64,000 nt of DNA from Agromyces protaetiae (GCF_030866785.1 NZ_CP133018.1:3720001-3784000), one strand, 5' to 3'. Positions 27,376 to 36,183 are shown, numbered from the stretch's first letter. The notes: a model not told the origin generated them from the sequence alone. Made by a program: numbers and translations.

Positions 27376-28301
27376 GATCGGCCCTTCGCTCGCACCCGCG
27401 GATCGAGCCGTCCGTAGGCGACGTCCACCAGGAAGTTGACGGCGACGAACACGACGGCGACCGAGAGGATGCAGGCCTGCACCACGGTGTAGTCGCGCGC
27501 GGCGATCGCGTCGGTCATGAGTCGCCCGACGCCCGGCCAGGCGAAGACGGTCTCGACGATGACGGCACCGCCCAGGAGCCCGCCGAACTCGAGGGCGACC
27601 ACCGTGACGACGGGGATCAGCATGTTCCGCAGGGCGTGCCAGCCGATGACCCGGCCTTCGCCGAATCCCTTCGCACGCGCGGTGACCACGTAGTCCTCCT
27701 GCAGCACCTCGAGCATGCCCGAGCGCACGAGCCGCACGATGACGCTCAGCAAGGGGAGTGAGAGTGCGACCGCGGGCAGGATCATCGCCTGCGGCGTCGA
27801 GGCGCCGTAGCTCGGAAGGACATGCAGCACCCGGGCGAAGATGAGGATCAGCATGATGCCGACCCAGAACGTCGGAATCGCCTGCGTGACCATCGAGAGC
27901 ACCGAGACGATCCGGTCGACGACCCCGCGCGGCCGCAGCGCGGCCGCGATGCCGAGCGGGAACCCGATGACCACGGCGATGGCCGTCGCGGCCAGCGCGA
28001 GCGCCGCCGTCGCGACGAACGCCTCGCCGACGAGGCTCGCCGCGGACTCTCCGAGCCGGAACGAGTCGCCGAGGTCGAACGTCACCAGCCTGGTCAGGAA
28101 GCTGAGGTACTGCACCCCGATCGGCGCATCGAGCCCGTTGCGTTCCCGGAGCGCCTCGACGGCGTCGTTCGTCGCATCGGGGCCGAGGAGCACGCGCGCC
28201 GGATCACCGGGGATCAGCCGCATCGCGAAGAACACGATCGTCGCGGCGCCGAGGATGACGATCAGCGAGTGACCCGCGCGCCGGGCGATGAAGGACAGCA
28301 T
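27372..28301 (-). CDS. ABC transporter permease (DppB-like)
   Basis: The 309-residue permease begins MLSFIARRAGHSLIVILGAA and has the typical DppB N-terminal helix and long periplasmic loop (MRLIPGDPARVLLGPDATND). The EAA-type loop VVTARAKGFGEGRVIGWHAL is present. It lies 4 bases downstream of the dehydrogenase gene and is the first transporter gene of the operon. Confidence 0.92.
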   Translation of the reverse strand: MLSFIARRAGHSLIVILGAATIVFFAMRLIPGDPARVLLGPDATNDAVEALRERNGLDAPIGVQYLSFLTRLVTFDLGDSFRLGESAASLVGEAFVATAALALAATAIAVVIGFPLGIAAALRPRGVVDRIVSVLSMVTQAIPTFWVGIMLILIFARVLHVLPSYGASTPQAMILPAVALSLPLLSVIVRLVRSGMLEVLQEDYVVTARAKGFGEGRVIGWHALRNMLIPVVTVVALEFGGLLGGAVIVETVFAWPGVGRLMTDAIAARDYTVVQACILSVAVVFVAVNFLVDVAYGRLDPRVRAKGRS

Positions 28302-28305
28302 GGGG

Positions 28306-29283
28306 CTATCGCCCGGCGTCGTCGAGTGCCGCCTCGATCGCCTCGACGACCTGCACGGCCGCGCGGCCGTCGGCGCCGCTGACCGGCGTGGGTCCGCCCG
28401 TGCGGGCCGAGGTGACGAAGGCGTCGAGCTCGGACTTGAGGTTGAAGGCGCCCTCCCCGCTCGGGCTCGGCCAGAAGTACGTGTCGCGGTAATTGCCGCC
28501 GGCCGCGTCGCGATCGACGTGCAGCAGATCGTTGTGGCTGAGACTCACCTCGACGCTGCCGCGCTCGCCGATGATGCGCAGGCCGGCGTCGGCGCGGGAC
28601 GGGCGCCCGTGCGGGAGCGTCCAGTTGTTCTCCATGCTGAGCAGGCCCCCGTTGCTGAGATCGAGGGTCGCGTGCACGACGTCGTAGCTCGGCGACAGCA
28701 CCTTGCGGCCCGACGCGTGCACGACCTCCGCCTCGAGCCCGGTGACGAAGCGCACCAGATCGATGTCGTGGATCCCGAGGAACCACGCGACCGAGGTCCG
28801 GTCCCAGATGCCGGCCCCGACCGCCTGCGACGTGCATCGCCACACCTTGACGTGCCAGATCTCGCCGAGCTCGCCGGACTGCACGAGTTCCCGGGCCCGG
28901 ATCACGCGAGGGTCGAATCGCAGGATGTGCCCGATCATGAGGTCGTCCGGCCGTTCCAGCGCGTCGAGGATGCGATCGCAGCTCTCGGTGGTGACCGCCA
29001 TTGGCTTCTCGAGCAGCACGCGCTTGCCGGCCTCGAGGGCCTCGATCGTGATCTGTTCGTGGAGATGGTCGGGCATGCAGATGCTGACCGCGTCGATCTC
29101 GGGGAAGAGGTCGGCGATCGACGAGGTCGCGCGCACGCCCAGCGTCTGCTCGGCCCATTCGCGATTGCGGTCGCTCAGGTCGGCCACGCCGACCAGTTCG
29201 ACGTTCGGCATGCCGGCGAGCGTCTCGGCGTGCAGCTTGCCCTGCACTCCGACGCCGACGACCGCCATCTTCAAGACATCCAT
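28306..29283 (-). CDS. Gfo/Idh/MocA-family oxidoreductase
   Basis: The 325-residue protein has a Rossmann motif (KMAVVGVGVQGKLHAETLA, about 5-23), the EKPMAVT segment that carries the catalytic Lys, and a C-terminal dimerisation domain with WFLGIHDIDLVRF. Family members oxidise or reduce sugars, inositols or their derivatives with NAD(P). As first gene of the operon, with the FAD enzyme last, it may remodel the imported sugar before phosphorylation. ATG 29283 is chosen over 29325 because the operator covers the upstream codons; GGTGGGG lies before it. Confidence 0.9.
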   Translation of the reverse strand: MDVLKMAVVGVGVQGKLHAETLAGMPNVELVGVADLSDRNREWAEQTLGVRATSSIADLFPEIDAVSICMPDHLHEQITIEALEAGKRVLLEKPMAVTTESCDRILDALERPDDLMIGHILRFDPRVIRARELVQSGELGEIWHVKVWRCTSQAVGAGIWDRTSVAWFLGIHDIDLVRFVTGLEAEVVHASGRKVLSPSYDVVHATLDLSNGGLLSMENNWTLPHGRPSRADAGLRIIGERGSVEVSLSHNDLLHVDRDAAGGNYRDTYFWPSPSGEGAFNLKSELDAFVTSARTGGPTPVSGADGRAAVQVVEAIEAALDDAGR

Positions 29284-29313
29284 GTCCCCACCTTGCGTAT
29301 ACCGCGGGCTGAT

Positions 29314-29325
29314 TTGTTTATACAA
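29314..29325. promoter_or_regulatory. Candidate GntR operator
   Basis: On the minus strand TTGTATAAACAA has TTGT/ACAA arms; weaker symmetry extends outward. It lies just downstream of the -10 element, over the expected first transcribed bases, where a bound repressor would block transcription. The GntR protein encoded in the operon is the obvious candidate. Confidence 0.6.
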
Positions 29326-29335
29326 CTAGAGAACA

Positions 29336-29364
29336 GTTATAAGCATGATGGCGCGGCTTGTCAA
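29336..29364 (-). promoter_or_regulatory. Near-consensus promoter of the amino-sugar operon
   Basis: On the minus strand TTGACA (29359-29364) and TATAAC (29336-29341) are separated by 17 bases. This is one of the best sigma-70-type promoters in the window and is the only strong one before the ten leftward genes ending at 18893. Confidence 0.85.
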
Positions 29365-29600
29365 CCTGGATGCCTCGCCACCCGATCAGACGATGGGCTG
29401 GTGCCATCCGGACTCGTCGGGGAGGTGGGCGGCTGATCGTTCGGGAGCCGCGGGTTGCGTCCGCCGCGGTCGCATGCGGGCGTATCGTTCGAGACGCGAC
29501 CACTGCTGATCGTGGGCGACGACTCCGGCGGGTGACATCCGTCACCAGCCATTCACCCAGTGGAGTGGCACCCGCCACCCGACGGAATGAGACTGCCGAC
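29365..29600. other. Remainder of divergent gap before MFS gene
   Basis: Apart from the promoter and operator of the leftward operon, I see no gene or clear repeat here. Open frames run upstream of the MFS start in phase with it but have no transporter-like sequence. Confidence 0.5.
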
Positions 29601-30962
29601 ATGACCGACCCCACCACCTCGGCATCCGAGGCATCCGCGCGCTCGGCGACGCGCACCGCTGGCGACTCCGGCGCACCCGGCGACGCGGGCATCCGCCGCA
29701 GCCGTGTGCTCGCCTGGGGGCTCTGGGACTGGGGCTCGGCGTCGTTCAACTCGGTCGTGACGACGTTCGTGTTCACGGTGTACCTCTCGAGCGGATCGTT
29801 CGGGCCGGCGGGCGCCGTGGAGTCCCAGCTCGGTTGGGCGCTCGCCGCCGCAGGGCTCGTGGTGGCCGTGCTCGCGCCCGTCACCGGGCAACGATCCGAC
29901 ACCAGCGGGCGCCGGAAGTTCTGGCTCGCGATCAACACCGCCCTCGTGGTCGCGTGCACGTTCGGCATGTTCTTCGTGCGACCCGAGCCGTCGTTCCTGC
30001 TGCTGGGGCTCGTTCTGCTCGCCGTCGGCAACGTGTTCTTCGAGTTTGCGGGCGTGAACTACAACGCGATGCTCAGGCAGGTCTCGACGCCCGCGACGAT
30101 CGGCAAGGTCTCCGGTTTCGGCTGGGGCATGGGGTATGTCGGCGGCATCGTGCTGCTGCTCATCGTGTACTTCGGCCTCATCCAGCCGGAGGTCGGGCTG
30201 TTCGGCATCACGGGCGACGACGGACTCGACGTGCGGGTGACCATGGTGGTCGCCGCGGCCTGGTTCGCGGTGTTCGCGCTGCCGGTGCTGTTCTCCGTGC
30301 CCGAGTTCCGGCCGCCGGCCGCGATGCGCCGCGAGCGCATCGGATTCCTCGCCTCCTACGCGCGGCTCGGCCGCGACATCGCCCGGCTCTGGCGCGAGCA
30401 GCGGAACGTGCTCTGGTTCCTCCTCTCGAGCGCGGTGTTCCGTGACGGGCTGGCCGGCGTCTTCACGTTCGGTGGGGTGCTCGCGGGGTCGGTGTTCGGG
30501 TTCTCGCCCGGCGAGGTAATCGTGTTCGCCATCGCGGCGAACGTGGTCGCCGGGGTGTCCACGATCGCCGTGGGGGCACTCGACGACCGCCTCGGCGCAA
30601 AGCCCGTCATCATCACCGCGCTCATCGGCCTCGTCGTGTCGGCGACGCTCATCTTCGTGCTCCACGACGCCGGGAAGCTCGTGTTCTGGATCGCCGGCCT
30701 CGCGCTCTGCCTCTTCGTCGGGCCGGCGCAGTCGGCGAGCCGCACGTTCCTCGGCAGACTCATCCCGCCCGGGCGCGAGGGCGAGATCTACGGCCTCTAC
30801 GCGACGACCGGACGGGCCGTGAGCTTCCTCGCGCCGATGGCGTTCGCGGTGTTCGTGGCGATCGGCGGCGCGCCCTACTTCGGCATCCTCGGCATCGTCC
30901 TCGTCCTCGCCCTCGGCCTGGTGCTGTTCATCCCGGTGAAGTCGGCGCCTGTCGCGCGCTGA
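29601..30962 (+). CDS. MFS transporter, UMF1/Atg22-like
   Basis: The 453-residue protein has about twelve membrane segments. RVLAWGLWDWGSASFNSVVT at about residue 36 and the loop VTGQRSDTSGRRKFWL match the UMF1 family (bacterial relatives of yeast Atg22), as does RTFLGRLIPPGREGEIYGLY in the C-terminal half. Atg22 exports amino acids from vacuoles; the bacterial substrates are unknown. I chose ATG 29601 since the preceding in-frame region is charged and non-conserved. No partner gene is adjacent. Confidence 0.88.
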   Translation: MTDPTTSASEASARSATRTAGDSGAPGDAGIRRSRVLAWGLWDWGSASFNSVVTTFVFTVYLSSGSFGPAGAVESQLGWALAAAGLVVAVLAPVTGQRSDTSGRRKFWLAINTALVVACTFGMFFVRPEPSFLLLGLVLLAVGNVFFEFAGVNYNAMLRQVSTPATIGKVSGFGWGMGYVGGIVLLLIVYFGLIQPEVGLFGITGDDGLDVRVTMVVAAAWFAVFALPVLFSVPEFRPPAAMRRERIGFLASYARLGRDIARLWREQRNVLWFLLSSAVFRDGLAGVFTFGGVLAGSVFGFSPGEVIVFAIAANVVAGVSTIAVGALDDRLGAKPVIITALIGLVVSATLIFVLHDAGKLVFWIAGLALCLFVGPAQSASRTFLGRLIPPGREGEIYGLYATTGRAVSFLAPMAFAVFVAIGGAPYFGILGIVLVLALGLVLFIPVKSAPVAR

Positions 30963-31354
30963 TCGGATGCTCCGACGTGTGCACGCATCGCGAGCTCCGA
31001 TCTCGCTCACGAGCCGAATCGCTGCCACCACGCGTTCGACCGCCCTCGCGGACTGGGCAGGCGTGGTGCGATTCGCGTATGCCAGTTGCGCCTCAATCGA
31101 GGCGGAACTGGCATACGCGAACAGGGAATGGCACCCGTGATTCGGAGCGCCCCCTCGCCTCGAGCGTCTTGCACGGGACCGCGAACCGGTCGCCTCGGAC
31201 CATTCAGCGCGGGTCAGCCGCGTTCAGGCACACCAACGCCCGCCGTGCCCGAGCGCCCAGGAGCGCCACGGCCGACGCACCGCTCCATCCCGGGCGGTCG
31301 ACGGCAGCGTCGCATGTCGGCGGTGGTACGGGCAACCGGACCTGGCATGTGTGA
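30963..31354. other. Gene-free gap between convergent genes
   Basis: The only clear structure is the palindrome at 31073-31120, preceded by a weaker inverted repeat between CGAATCGCTGCCACCACG (31014-31031) and CGTGGTGCGATTCG. I see no credible coding sequence. Confidence 0.5.
31073..31120. repeat. Near-perfect palindrome after the MFS gene
   Basis: Arms of 22 bases, 5'-TCGCGTATGCCAGTTGCGCC and two more bases, pair with their complement around a 4-base loop with one mismatch. It lies 111 bases after the MFS stop codon and may end its transcript or belong to the palindromic repeats seen elsewhere in the window. Confidence 0.75.
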
Positions 31355-32152
31355 TCAGCGGTGGTGGGGCCACGCCTCGACGAATCGAGAGAAGAGGGCG
31401 GCGAACTCGGCGCGCTCGGCGTCCGTGAAACCGGCGAGAGCGGTTTCGATGGCGGCCCGGCGGTGGGAGACCGCGGCGGTGAGCATCGCACGGCCGGCAT
31501 CGGTCACGCTCAGGATGCTCCGCCGCGCGTCATTGGGGTCGACCTCGCGCCGGACGTGACCGGCGGCGATCGCCGCCTGAGCGAGCCGACTCGCGCGGGG
31601 CTGGTCGACGCCGATCGCGTCGGCGAGTTGACTGATCGATTCCGGCCCGTTCGCAGCGAGGACCGCGACCAGGCGAAAGGCCGCGCGGCCGCCCACTCGG
31701 CCGAGCCCGAACCCGCCCCCCGGGCCGAATCCCCCCGGGCCGAGACCGCCGTGCGGGCCGAACGCGTGCCGATCTTCGGATGGTTCGGCGTCGTGAGTGC
31801 CGTGCGCGTCGTGCGCGTCGTCGTGCGCGTCCTGCGCGTCGTGGTCGCTCCCGCTCGACCACGTACCGCGCCCGCGAAACGCGCCCGGGTGAGGCGACGA
31901 GCCCTCCGGGCCTCGGCCTCGGCCGCCCCAGGGACCGCCCGGGCTCCACGGCCCCCCCGTGCCTCCGGGACCACCGGAACCACCGGAACCACCGGGACCA
32001 CCGGGACCACCGGAACCACCGGGACCACCGGGCCCGCCCGGGCGACCCGGACCGCCCCGGCCTCCGCGGAACGCGTCGAGGGCCGCCTCGATGGCGTCGA
32101 TCGGGTTCGAGTCTGAGGATTCGCCGTGCGGAGCTTGACCCGGACCTGACAT
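31355..32152 (-). CDS. MarR-family regulator with collagen-like Gly/Pro-rich N-terminus
   Basis: The 265-residue protein has a C-terminal MarR-type winged helix (about 165-265): ISQLADAIGVDQPRASRLAQ as recognition helix, VDPNDARRSILSVTDAGRAM as the wing with the conserved DxRR. The N-terminal 150 residues are atypical: a run of GPGGPGGSGG-type triplets (about 30-75), then an Asp/His-rich part (SDHDAQDAHDDAHDAHGTHD) that could bind metal, then another Gly-rich run. ATG 32152 has no ribosome binding site, but TACAAT lies 7 bases before it, which suggests a leaderless message. It is divergent from the MarR-like gene at 32250. Confidence 0.8.
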   Translation of the reverse strand: MSGPGQAPHGESSDSNPIDAIEAALDAFRGGRGGPGRPGGPGGPGGSGGPGGPGGSGGSGGPGGTGGPWSPGGPWGGRGRGPEGSSPHPGAFRGRGTWSSGSDHDAQDAHDDAHDAHGTHDAEPSEDRHAFGPHGGLGPGGFGPGGGFGLGRVGGRAAFRLVAVLAANGPESISQLADAIGVDQPRASRLAQAAIAAGHVRREVDPNDARRSILSVTDAGRAMLTAAVSHRRAAIETALAGFTDAERAEFAALFSRFVEAWPHHR

Positions 32153-32160
32153 ACATGTCA
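32147..32160. promoter_or_regulatory. MarR-type operator, site 1
   Basis: TGACATACATGTCA consists of TGACAT and ATGTCA arms with a 2-base centre. It overlaps the start codon of the leftward MarR gene. Confidence 0.6.
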
Positions 32161-32180
32161 TTGTACATATACATGTCATG

Positions 32181-32196
32181 TGACATGCAAATGTCA
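32181..32196. promoter_or_regulatory. MarR-type operator, site 2
   Basis: TGACATGCAAATGTCA repeats the TGACAT/ATGTCA arms with a 4-base centre. A third half-site ATGTCA lies at 32173-32178. The repeated half-sites between two divergent MarR-like genes suggest control of both by one or both proteins. Confidence 0.6.
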
Positions 32197-32249
32197 GATC
32201 CGCGCATCGCGCGCCGGGCACCCGAGGGTGCACCGAGAAAGGAACCATC

Positions 32250-33035
32250 ATGACCAGCGATCAGCAGATCCCTGAACCTGAACACCACGACGAGCCGACC
32301 GCTCCGACCGAGGCGACGGAGGCGGACGTGTCCGCCGGCGGACGCCCGTTCGGCTTCTGGCTCAAGCTCGTCGACCGCCGCCTGTCTGAGGAGATCGAGC
32401 GCGTCCTCGCCGACGACGATCTCACGCGCCGCGAGTGGCGCGCGCTCAACCTGCTCGCGGGCACCGCCCGCGACGAGCACCTCGCCGCGAAGCTCGAGGC
32501 CAAGCCCGGTCTCGTGCATGGACTCGCCGAGCGCGGCTGGGTCGAGGGCACGCCGCCCACGCTCACGCCCGCCGGCCGCGAGGCGCTCGACCGGTTGAGC
32601 GAGCGAGTGGGCGCCGTTCGCGCCCGAGTCGCCCACGCGGTCTCCCCCGAAGACCTCGCGACCACCGTCGCGACCCTCGAAGCCATCGCCCGCGAACTCG
32701 GTTGGGACGAGTCCCAGCCGATGCCGCGCGGACGACGCGGCGGGCGCGGCTTCGGCCGCCGCCACGGCGGTTTCGGCGGCCACGGCCGCTTCGGCGCACA
32801 TGGTCGCTTCGGCGGCCACGGTTTCGGCGAGCGCGACTTCGGCGGCCACGGCTTGGGCGAGCGCGGCTTCGGCGAGCGCGACTTCGGCGAGCGCGGCGAG
32901 GGGGAGCACTTCGACTCTCGTGAGCGCTTCGGCACGCGCAGCCGCTTCGGCCACGGGCCACGGCACCCGCGTCAGGACGTGCACGTGCACGTCCACGTGC
33001 ACGACGGCCACCGCCGCCCGCACCACGACGCCTGA
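32250..33035 (+). CDS. MarR-like winged-helix protein with Gly/Phe/His-rich tail
   Basis: The 261-residue protein has a winged-helix part at about residues 33-150 (FWLKLVDRRLSEEIERVLAD, DDDLTRREWRALNLL, GLVHGLAERGWVEGTPPTLT), similar to MarR proteins that lack the usual charged wing tip. The last 110 residues are low-complexity: GFGGHGRFGAHGRFGGHGFG, GERDFG repeats and a terminal His-rich end HVHVHVHDGHRRPHHDA. The tail should be disordered and may bind metals. The start has GAAAGGAACC upstream. It is divergent from a second unusual MarR gene, with shared TGACAT operators. Confidence 0.75.
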   Translation: MTSDQQIPEPEHHDEPTAPTEATEADVSAGGRPFGFWLKLVDRRLSEEIERVLADDDLTRREWRALNLLAGTARDEHLAAKLEAKPGLVHGLAERGWVEGTPPTLTPAGREALDRLSERVGAVRARVAHAVSPEDLATTVATLEAIARELGWDESQPMPRGRRGGRGFGRRHGGFGGHGRFGAHGRFGGHGFGERDFGGHGLGERGFGERDFGERGEGEHFDSRERFGTRSRFGHGPRHPRQDVHVHVHVHDGHRRPHHDA

Positions 33036-33052
33036 CCGCCCCCAACCCCGCA

Positions 33053-33110
33053 TCGAACGGTCGCAGATGGTGGGTCCGCCGCGCGAACACCCACCATCCG
33101 CGACTGTTCG
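33053..33110. repeat. Long palindromic element, copy 2
   Basis: Arms of 22 bases (33054-33075 and 33089-33110) pair with one G-T and one mismatch. The 5' arm begins CGAACGGTCGCAGATGG, identical to the element at 7163-7221. The centres differ, so only the arms are conserved. Confidence 0.85.
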
Positions 33111-33251
33111 CCGAACAGCTGGGTCCGGACCGACGACACCATTCGTCGAACTGTCGGGAACGAAGGGTCGCCGTCGGCGGATCCGCACGAATGCCGACGC
33201 CTCGCGACGGTTCGGCGTCGCGGTGCCCCCTCGGGACCCGGGCATACGTAC

Positions 33252-33287
33252 GGACCGCCCGAGGATCGAAAGATCCTCGGGCGGTCC
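33252..33287. terminator. Strong bidirectional hairpin
   Basis: GGACCGCCCGAGGATC pairs perfectly with its complement around a GAAA tetraloop, a 16-base-pair stem (17 with the flanking C-G). It lies between the convergent MarR-like and nuclease genes and is the likely terminator for both. Confidence 0.75.
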
Positions 33288-33350
33288 GTCGTTGTCTCGG
33301 CGTTCTCAGCGTTCGACGCCACCGCCCACCGCCATCCGCCACCGCCGGCC

Positions 33351-33432
33351 GCCAGCCGCCACCGCCTGACGTCAGCGCCCGACGCCAGCCGCCACCGCCT
33401 GACGTCAGCGCCCGACGCCAGCCGCCACCGCC
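33351..33432. repeat. 33-base tandem repeat
   Basis: Two exact copies (33351-33383 and 33384-33416) and a 16-base partial copy lie head to tail. Each full copy contains the palindrome CTGACGTCAG. The flanking DNA is an imperfect CCACCGCC-rich continuation. It is just downstream of the nuclease gene. Confidence 0.85.
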
Positions 33433-33465
33433 ACCGCCACCGTCAGCGCCAGCGCCGCGCGGCAT

Positions 33466-36183
33466 CTACCGGTCGAACGGCCAGAGCCCGCGGAGGCCGA
33501 TGTTCACGGTCTCCGTCGCGGTCGTGGTGTTGCCCGAGGCATCCGTCGCGCGGTACTCGAACGTGTAGTACCCGCGGAGCACCGCACGGACCTTGAACCT
33601 CGTGTCCGAGAGCTGCTGGATGTCGGCCCGGCTCGACCCGTGCGCCTCGGCCGACACGAGCTCGACCGTCACCTCGCCCGAGTCATCCGACGCGTCGACG
33701 TCGAGCTTCACGGTCCGCCAGCCGCCCGTCGGGATCAGGATGCGGTTCGGGTGCGCATCGACGTCGAGCTCGGGCGCCGTCGTGTCGGGCGGCGTGAGCG
33801 CGATGCCGACGATGACCGGGTCGTGATCGCTCGACCGGTACGCGTCGGGCGCGAAGAGTGCGTCCTGCGCGGGTTGCTTGAACGTCATGTCGTAGTCGAT
33901 GAGGCTCGGCTCGTCCGCATTGATGTGCCACACCGCCGCCCCCGTCACCGACGGCGCGAGCGCCGTGCCCGCGAGCGCGTGGTCGAGGTAGCCCAGCCAC
34001 CCGTCGAAGATGTACGAGTACGCGTGCTCGCCCTGGAACTGCTTGACGAGGTCGGTGTAGCCCGCAGCGGTCAGCGTCGCGATCGGGTCCTCGTAGTCGT
34101 ACGCGTTCAGGTCGCCGATGATGAGCTCGCGCCCCGCGCCCTGCCCGGTCGGGTCGCCCGCGAGCCAATCGGCCATCGCGGCCGCGGCCTGGGTGCGCAC
34201 ACCATTGCAGTTGCCCTGCCCGTTCGGGTCGGTCGGGTCGCCCACCGCCTCGCAGCCGGAGCCCTTCGACTTCAGATGGTTCACCACGACCGTGACGGTC
34301 TCCCCGGTGACGACCGAGGCGAACGTCTGCGCGAGCGCCGGCCGGTTGAAGTCGTCGAGGAACCGCGGGTCGTCGGCGGTGTCGAGCGACGCGAACGCGC
34401 CCTGCGGCGTGACCGCGGCCGGCTTGTAGATCAGCGCGGTCGTGATCTCGTCGGTGCCGAGCACGCCCGTCTCGATCGCCGCGTACGTGCCCGCGCCGAC
34501 GATGGCGTTGAGCGCATCGGCGAGGGCCTGCACCGCGGTGCCGTTGTTCTCGATCTCGATAAGGCCGACGACATCGGCGTCGATCTCAGCCAGCGCCGCG
34601 ACGATCTTGGCCTGCTGCCGCTCGAACTCTTCGGGTGTGTCGGCGCCCCGACCGTCGAGCGACGTGAAGTAGTTGAGCACGTTGAAGCTCGCGACCCTCA
34701 GATCGCCGCCCACCTCGGGGACCGTCGGCCGCGGGTTGGCGACCTCGAACTCGGCGCCCTGCGTCGGCTGCACCGCCCACGTGTCGAACCGGTAGTCGAG
34801 CACACCGGTCGCCCCGGTCACGCGGTCGCCACTGCGGAACGTGTTCTCGAGCGTGAACGGTTCGCCGTTCGGGTGGATCGCGGGGTCGGGGTTCTCTCGG
34901 CCACGCGCGTCGTCGAGCACGATCTGGTCGCGCAGGTTCGCCTCGGCGATCGCGACCGCCTCGGGCGAGCCCGGCACGGCGACCGCGGTCGGCTGGTCGA
35001 GCCGGCCGGTGCTCAGCGAGACCTGCCCGTACCGGCCGTACTCGAAGGTCTCGCCGATGGTCAGCGTCTGCGGCAGCGTCACGAGCATGCCCTCGTACGC
35101 CTCGCGCGCGGCTGGGTCGAGCGGCAGCTCGAGTGCGGTCGCCTCGGGCAATGCGGCACCCGTCTCGCAGACCGCGACCGCGGACGCGGTCACCTGTGTG
35201 AGCCCGAAGTACTCGCCCACCGTGCCGACGACGTGCACCACATCGCCTGACGTCACCGCGGCGCCACCCGGGGCATACACGAACACCCCGTCGGAGGTCG
35301 CCGGGTCGCCGTCGCCCGCATCCTGCAGGTAATACCCGTCGAATCCGCCGTCTTGGAAGTCGCCCACCACGACGCCCTCGATCTCGACGGTCGCGCCGAC
35401 GACGGGCGAGACGTCACCGGTCCCCTGCACCGAGCCGATGGACACGACGGATGCCTCGCAGTCGGCCTCGACCGGATCGGGCCCGCCGCCCGCCTCAGTC
35501 GTGTTCTCGGCCCCGGGCGTGTTCAACGCCTCGCCGTCGGCGAGCGTGCCGGTCTGGCCCGGGATGCCGGCGAGATCGAAGTCGTTGCGCACCCAGTCGC
35601 CTGTGGCATCCGTGTCGACGCCGTCGGGGATGCGCGACGCGCCACCCGGCGCGAACGGCTGCCCGTCGTACGAGACGCCGAGCGTCACCGGGCCGTAGGT
35701 GCGGTCGCCCGCGCCGCCGTCGTGCACCGCGACCGAGTCGACGATCGTGAGCCCCGCCGACGCATCGATCACCCCGTCGTCGTCGGCGTCGAGGTCGGCG
35801 CCGGGCGCCGGGAAACTCTCGCCCGTGACGAGCAGCAGGCTGACCGTGCCGTTCTCGAGCGCATTGGCGGGCAGCGAGGCCAGCGCGCGCCCGTCGGCGT
35901 CGGGTGCGCCGAACGAGATCACCTCGTCGACCACGCCGAACACCGGCGCATCGCCTTCGAGCTCGAGCACGCGGTATCCGCTCAGGTCTGCGCCCGGCGC
36001 GGCCAGCACCTCGACGTATTCGACGTCGGTGCCCGCGGTGCTCGCGGAGAACTCGTTGATGACGGGGTGCTCGAGGAGCGCCGCCTCGGCGGCGAGCGCC
36101 GGCGGCGCAGCCGCGAGCACCCCCGCCCCCAGCACGGTCGCGGCCACCACGGCCACGGTCGATCGACGAACAGAACGAGGCAT
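33466..36183 (-). CDS. ExeM/NucH-family extracellular endonuclease
   Basis: The 905-residue exported protein has a signal peptide (residues 1-31, ending ALAAEA). Next comes a lamin-tail domain (about 37-165, HPVINEFSASTAGTDVEYVE), an OB-fold region of the YhcR type (about 240-340, VVGATVEIEGVVVGDFQ), and an endonuclease/exonuclease/phosphatase domain (about 495-795) with LRVASFNVLNYF, GLIEIENNG, VVNHLKSKGS, IIGDLNAYDYEDP and SSDHDPVIVG supplying the metal and catalytic residues. A short Ig-like C-terminal domain ends in WPFDR. Family members are secreted or surface nucleases that degrade extracellular DNA for nutrition or biofilm control. No LPxTG motif is present. Confidence 0.93.
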   Translation of the reverse strand: MPRSVRRSTVAVVAATVLGAGVLAAAPPALAAEAALLEHPVINEFSASTAGTDVEYVEVLAAPGADLSGYRVLELEGDAPVFGVVDEVISFGAPDADGRALASLPANALENGTVSLLLVTGESFPAPGADLDADDDGVIDASAGLTIVDSVAVHDGGAGDRTYGPVTLGVSYDGQPFAPGGASRIPDGVDTDATGDWVRNDFDLAGIPGQTGTLADGEALNTPGAENTTEAGGGPDPVEADCEASVVSIGSVQGTGDVSPVVGATVEIEGVVVGDFQDGGFDGYYLQDAGDGDPATSDGVFVYAPGGAAVTSGDVVHVVGTVGEYFGLTQVTASAVAVCETGAALPEATALELPLDPAAREAYEGMLVTLPQTLTIGETFEYGRYGQVSLSTGRLDQPTAVAVPGSPEAVAIAEANLRDQIVLDDARGRENPDPAIHPNGEPFTLENTFRSGDRVTGATGVLDYRFDTWAVQPTQGAEFEVANPRPTVPEVGGDLRVASFNVLNYFTSLDGRGADTPEEFERQQAKIVAALAEIDADVVGLIEIENNGTAVQALADALNAIVGAGTYAAIETGVLGTDEITTALIYKPAAVTPQGAFASLDTADDPRFLDDFNRPALAQTFASVVTGETVTVVVNHLKSKGSGCEAVGDPTDPNGQGNCNGVRTQAAAAMADWLAGDPTGQGAGRELIIGDLNAYDYEDPIATLTAAGYTDLVKQFQGEHAYSYIFDGWLGYLDHALAGTALAPSVTGAAVWHINADEPSLIDYDMTFKQPAQDALFAPDAYRSSDHDPVIVGIALTPPDTTAPELDVDAHPNRILIPTGGWRTVKLDVDASDDSGEVTVELVSAEAHGSSRADIQQLSDTRFKVRAVLRGYYTFEYRATDASGNTTTATETVNIGLRGLWPFDR

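Larger units (their letters stand above)
33036..33465. other. Gene-free stretch between MarR-like and nuclease genes
   Basis: It contains, in order, the long palindrome (33053-33110), the 16-base-pair hairpin (33252-33287) and the 33-base tandem repeat (33351-33432). I see no credible gene. Confidence 0.6.
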
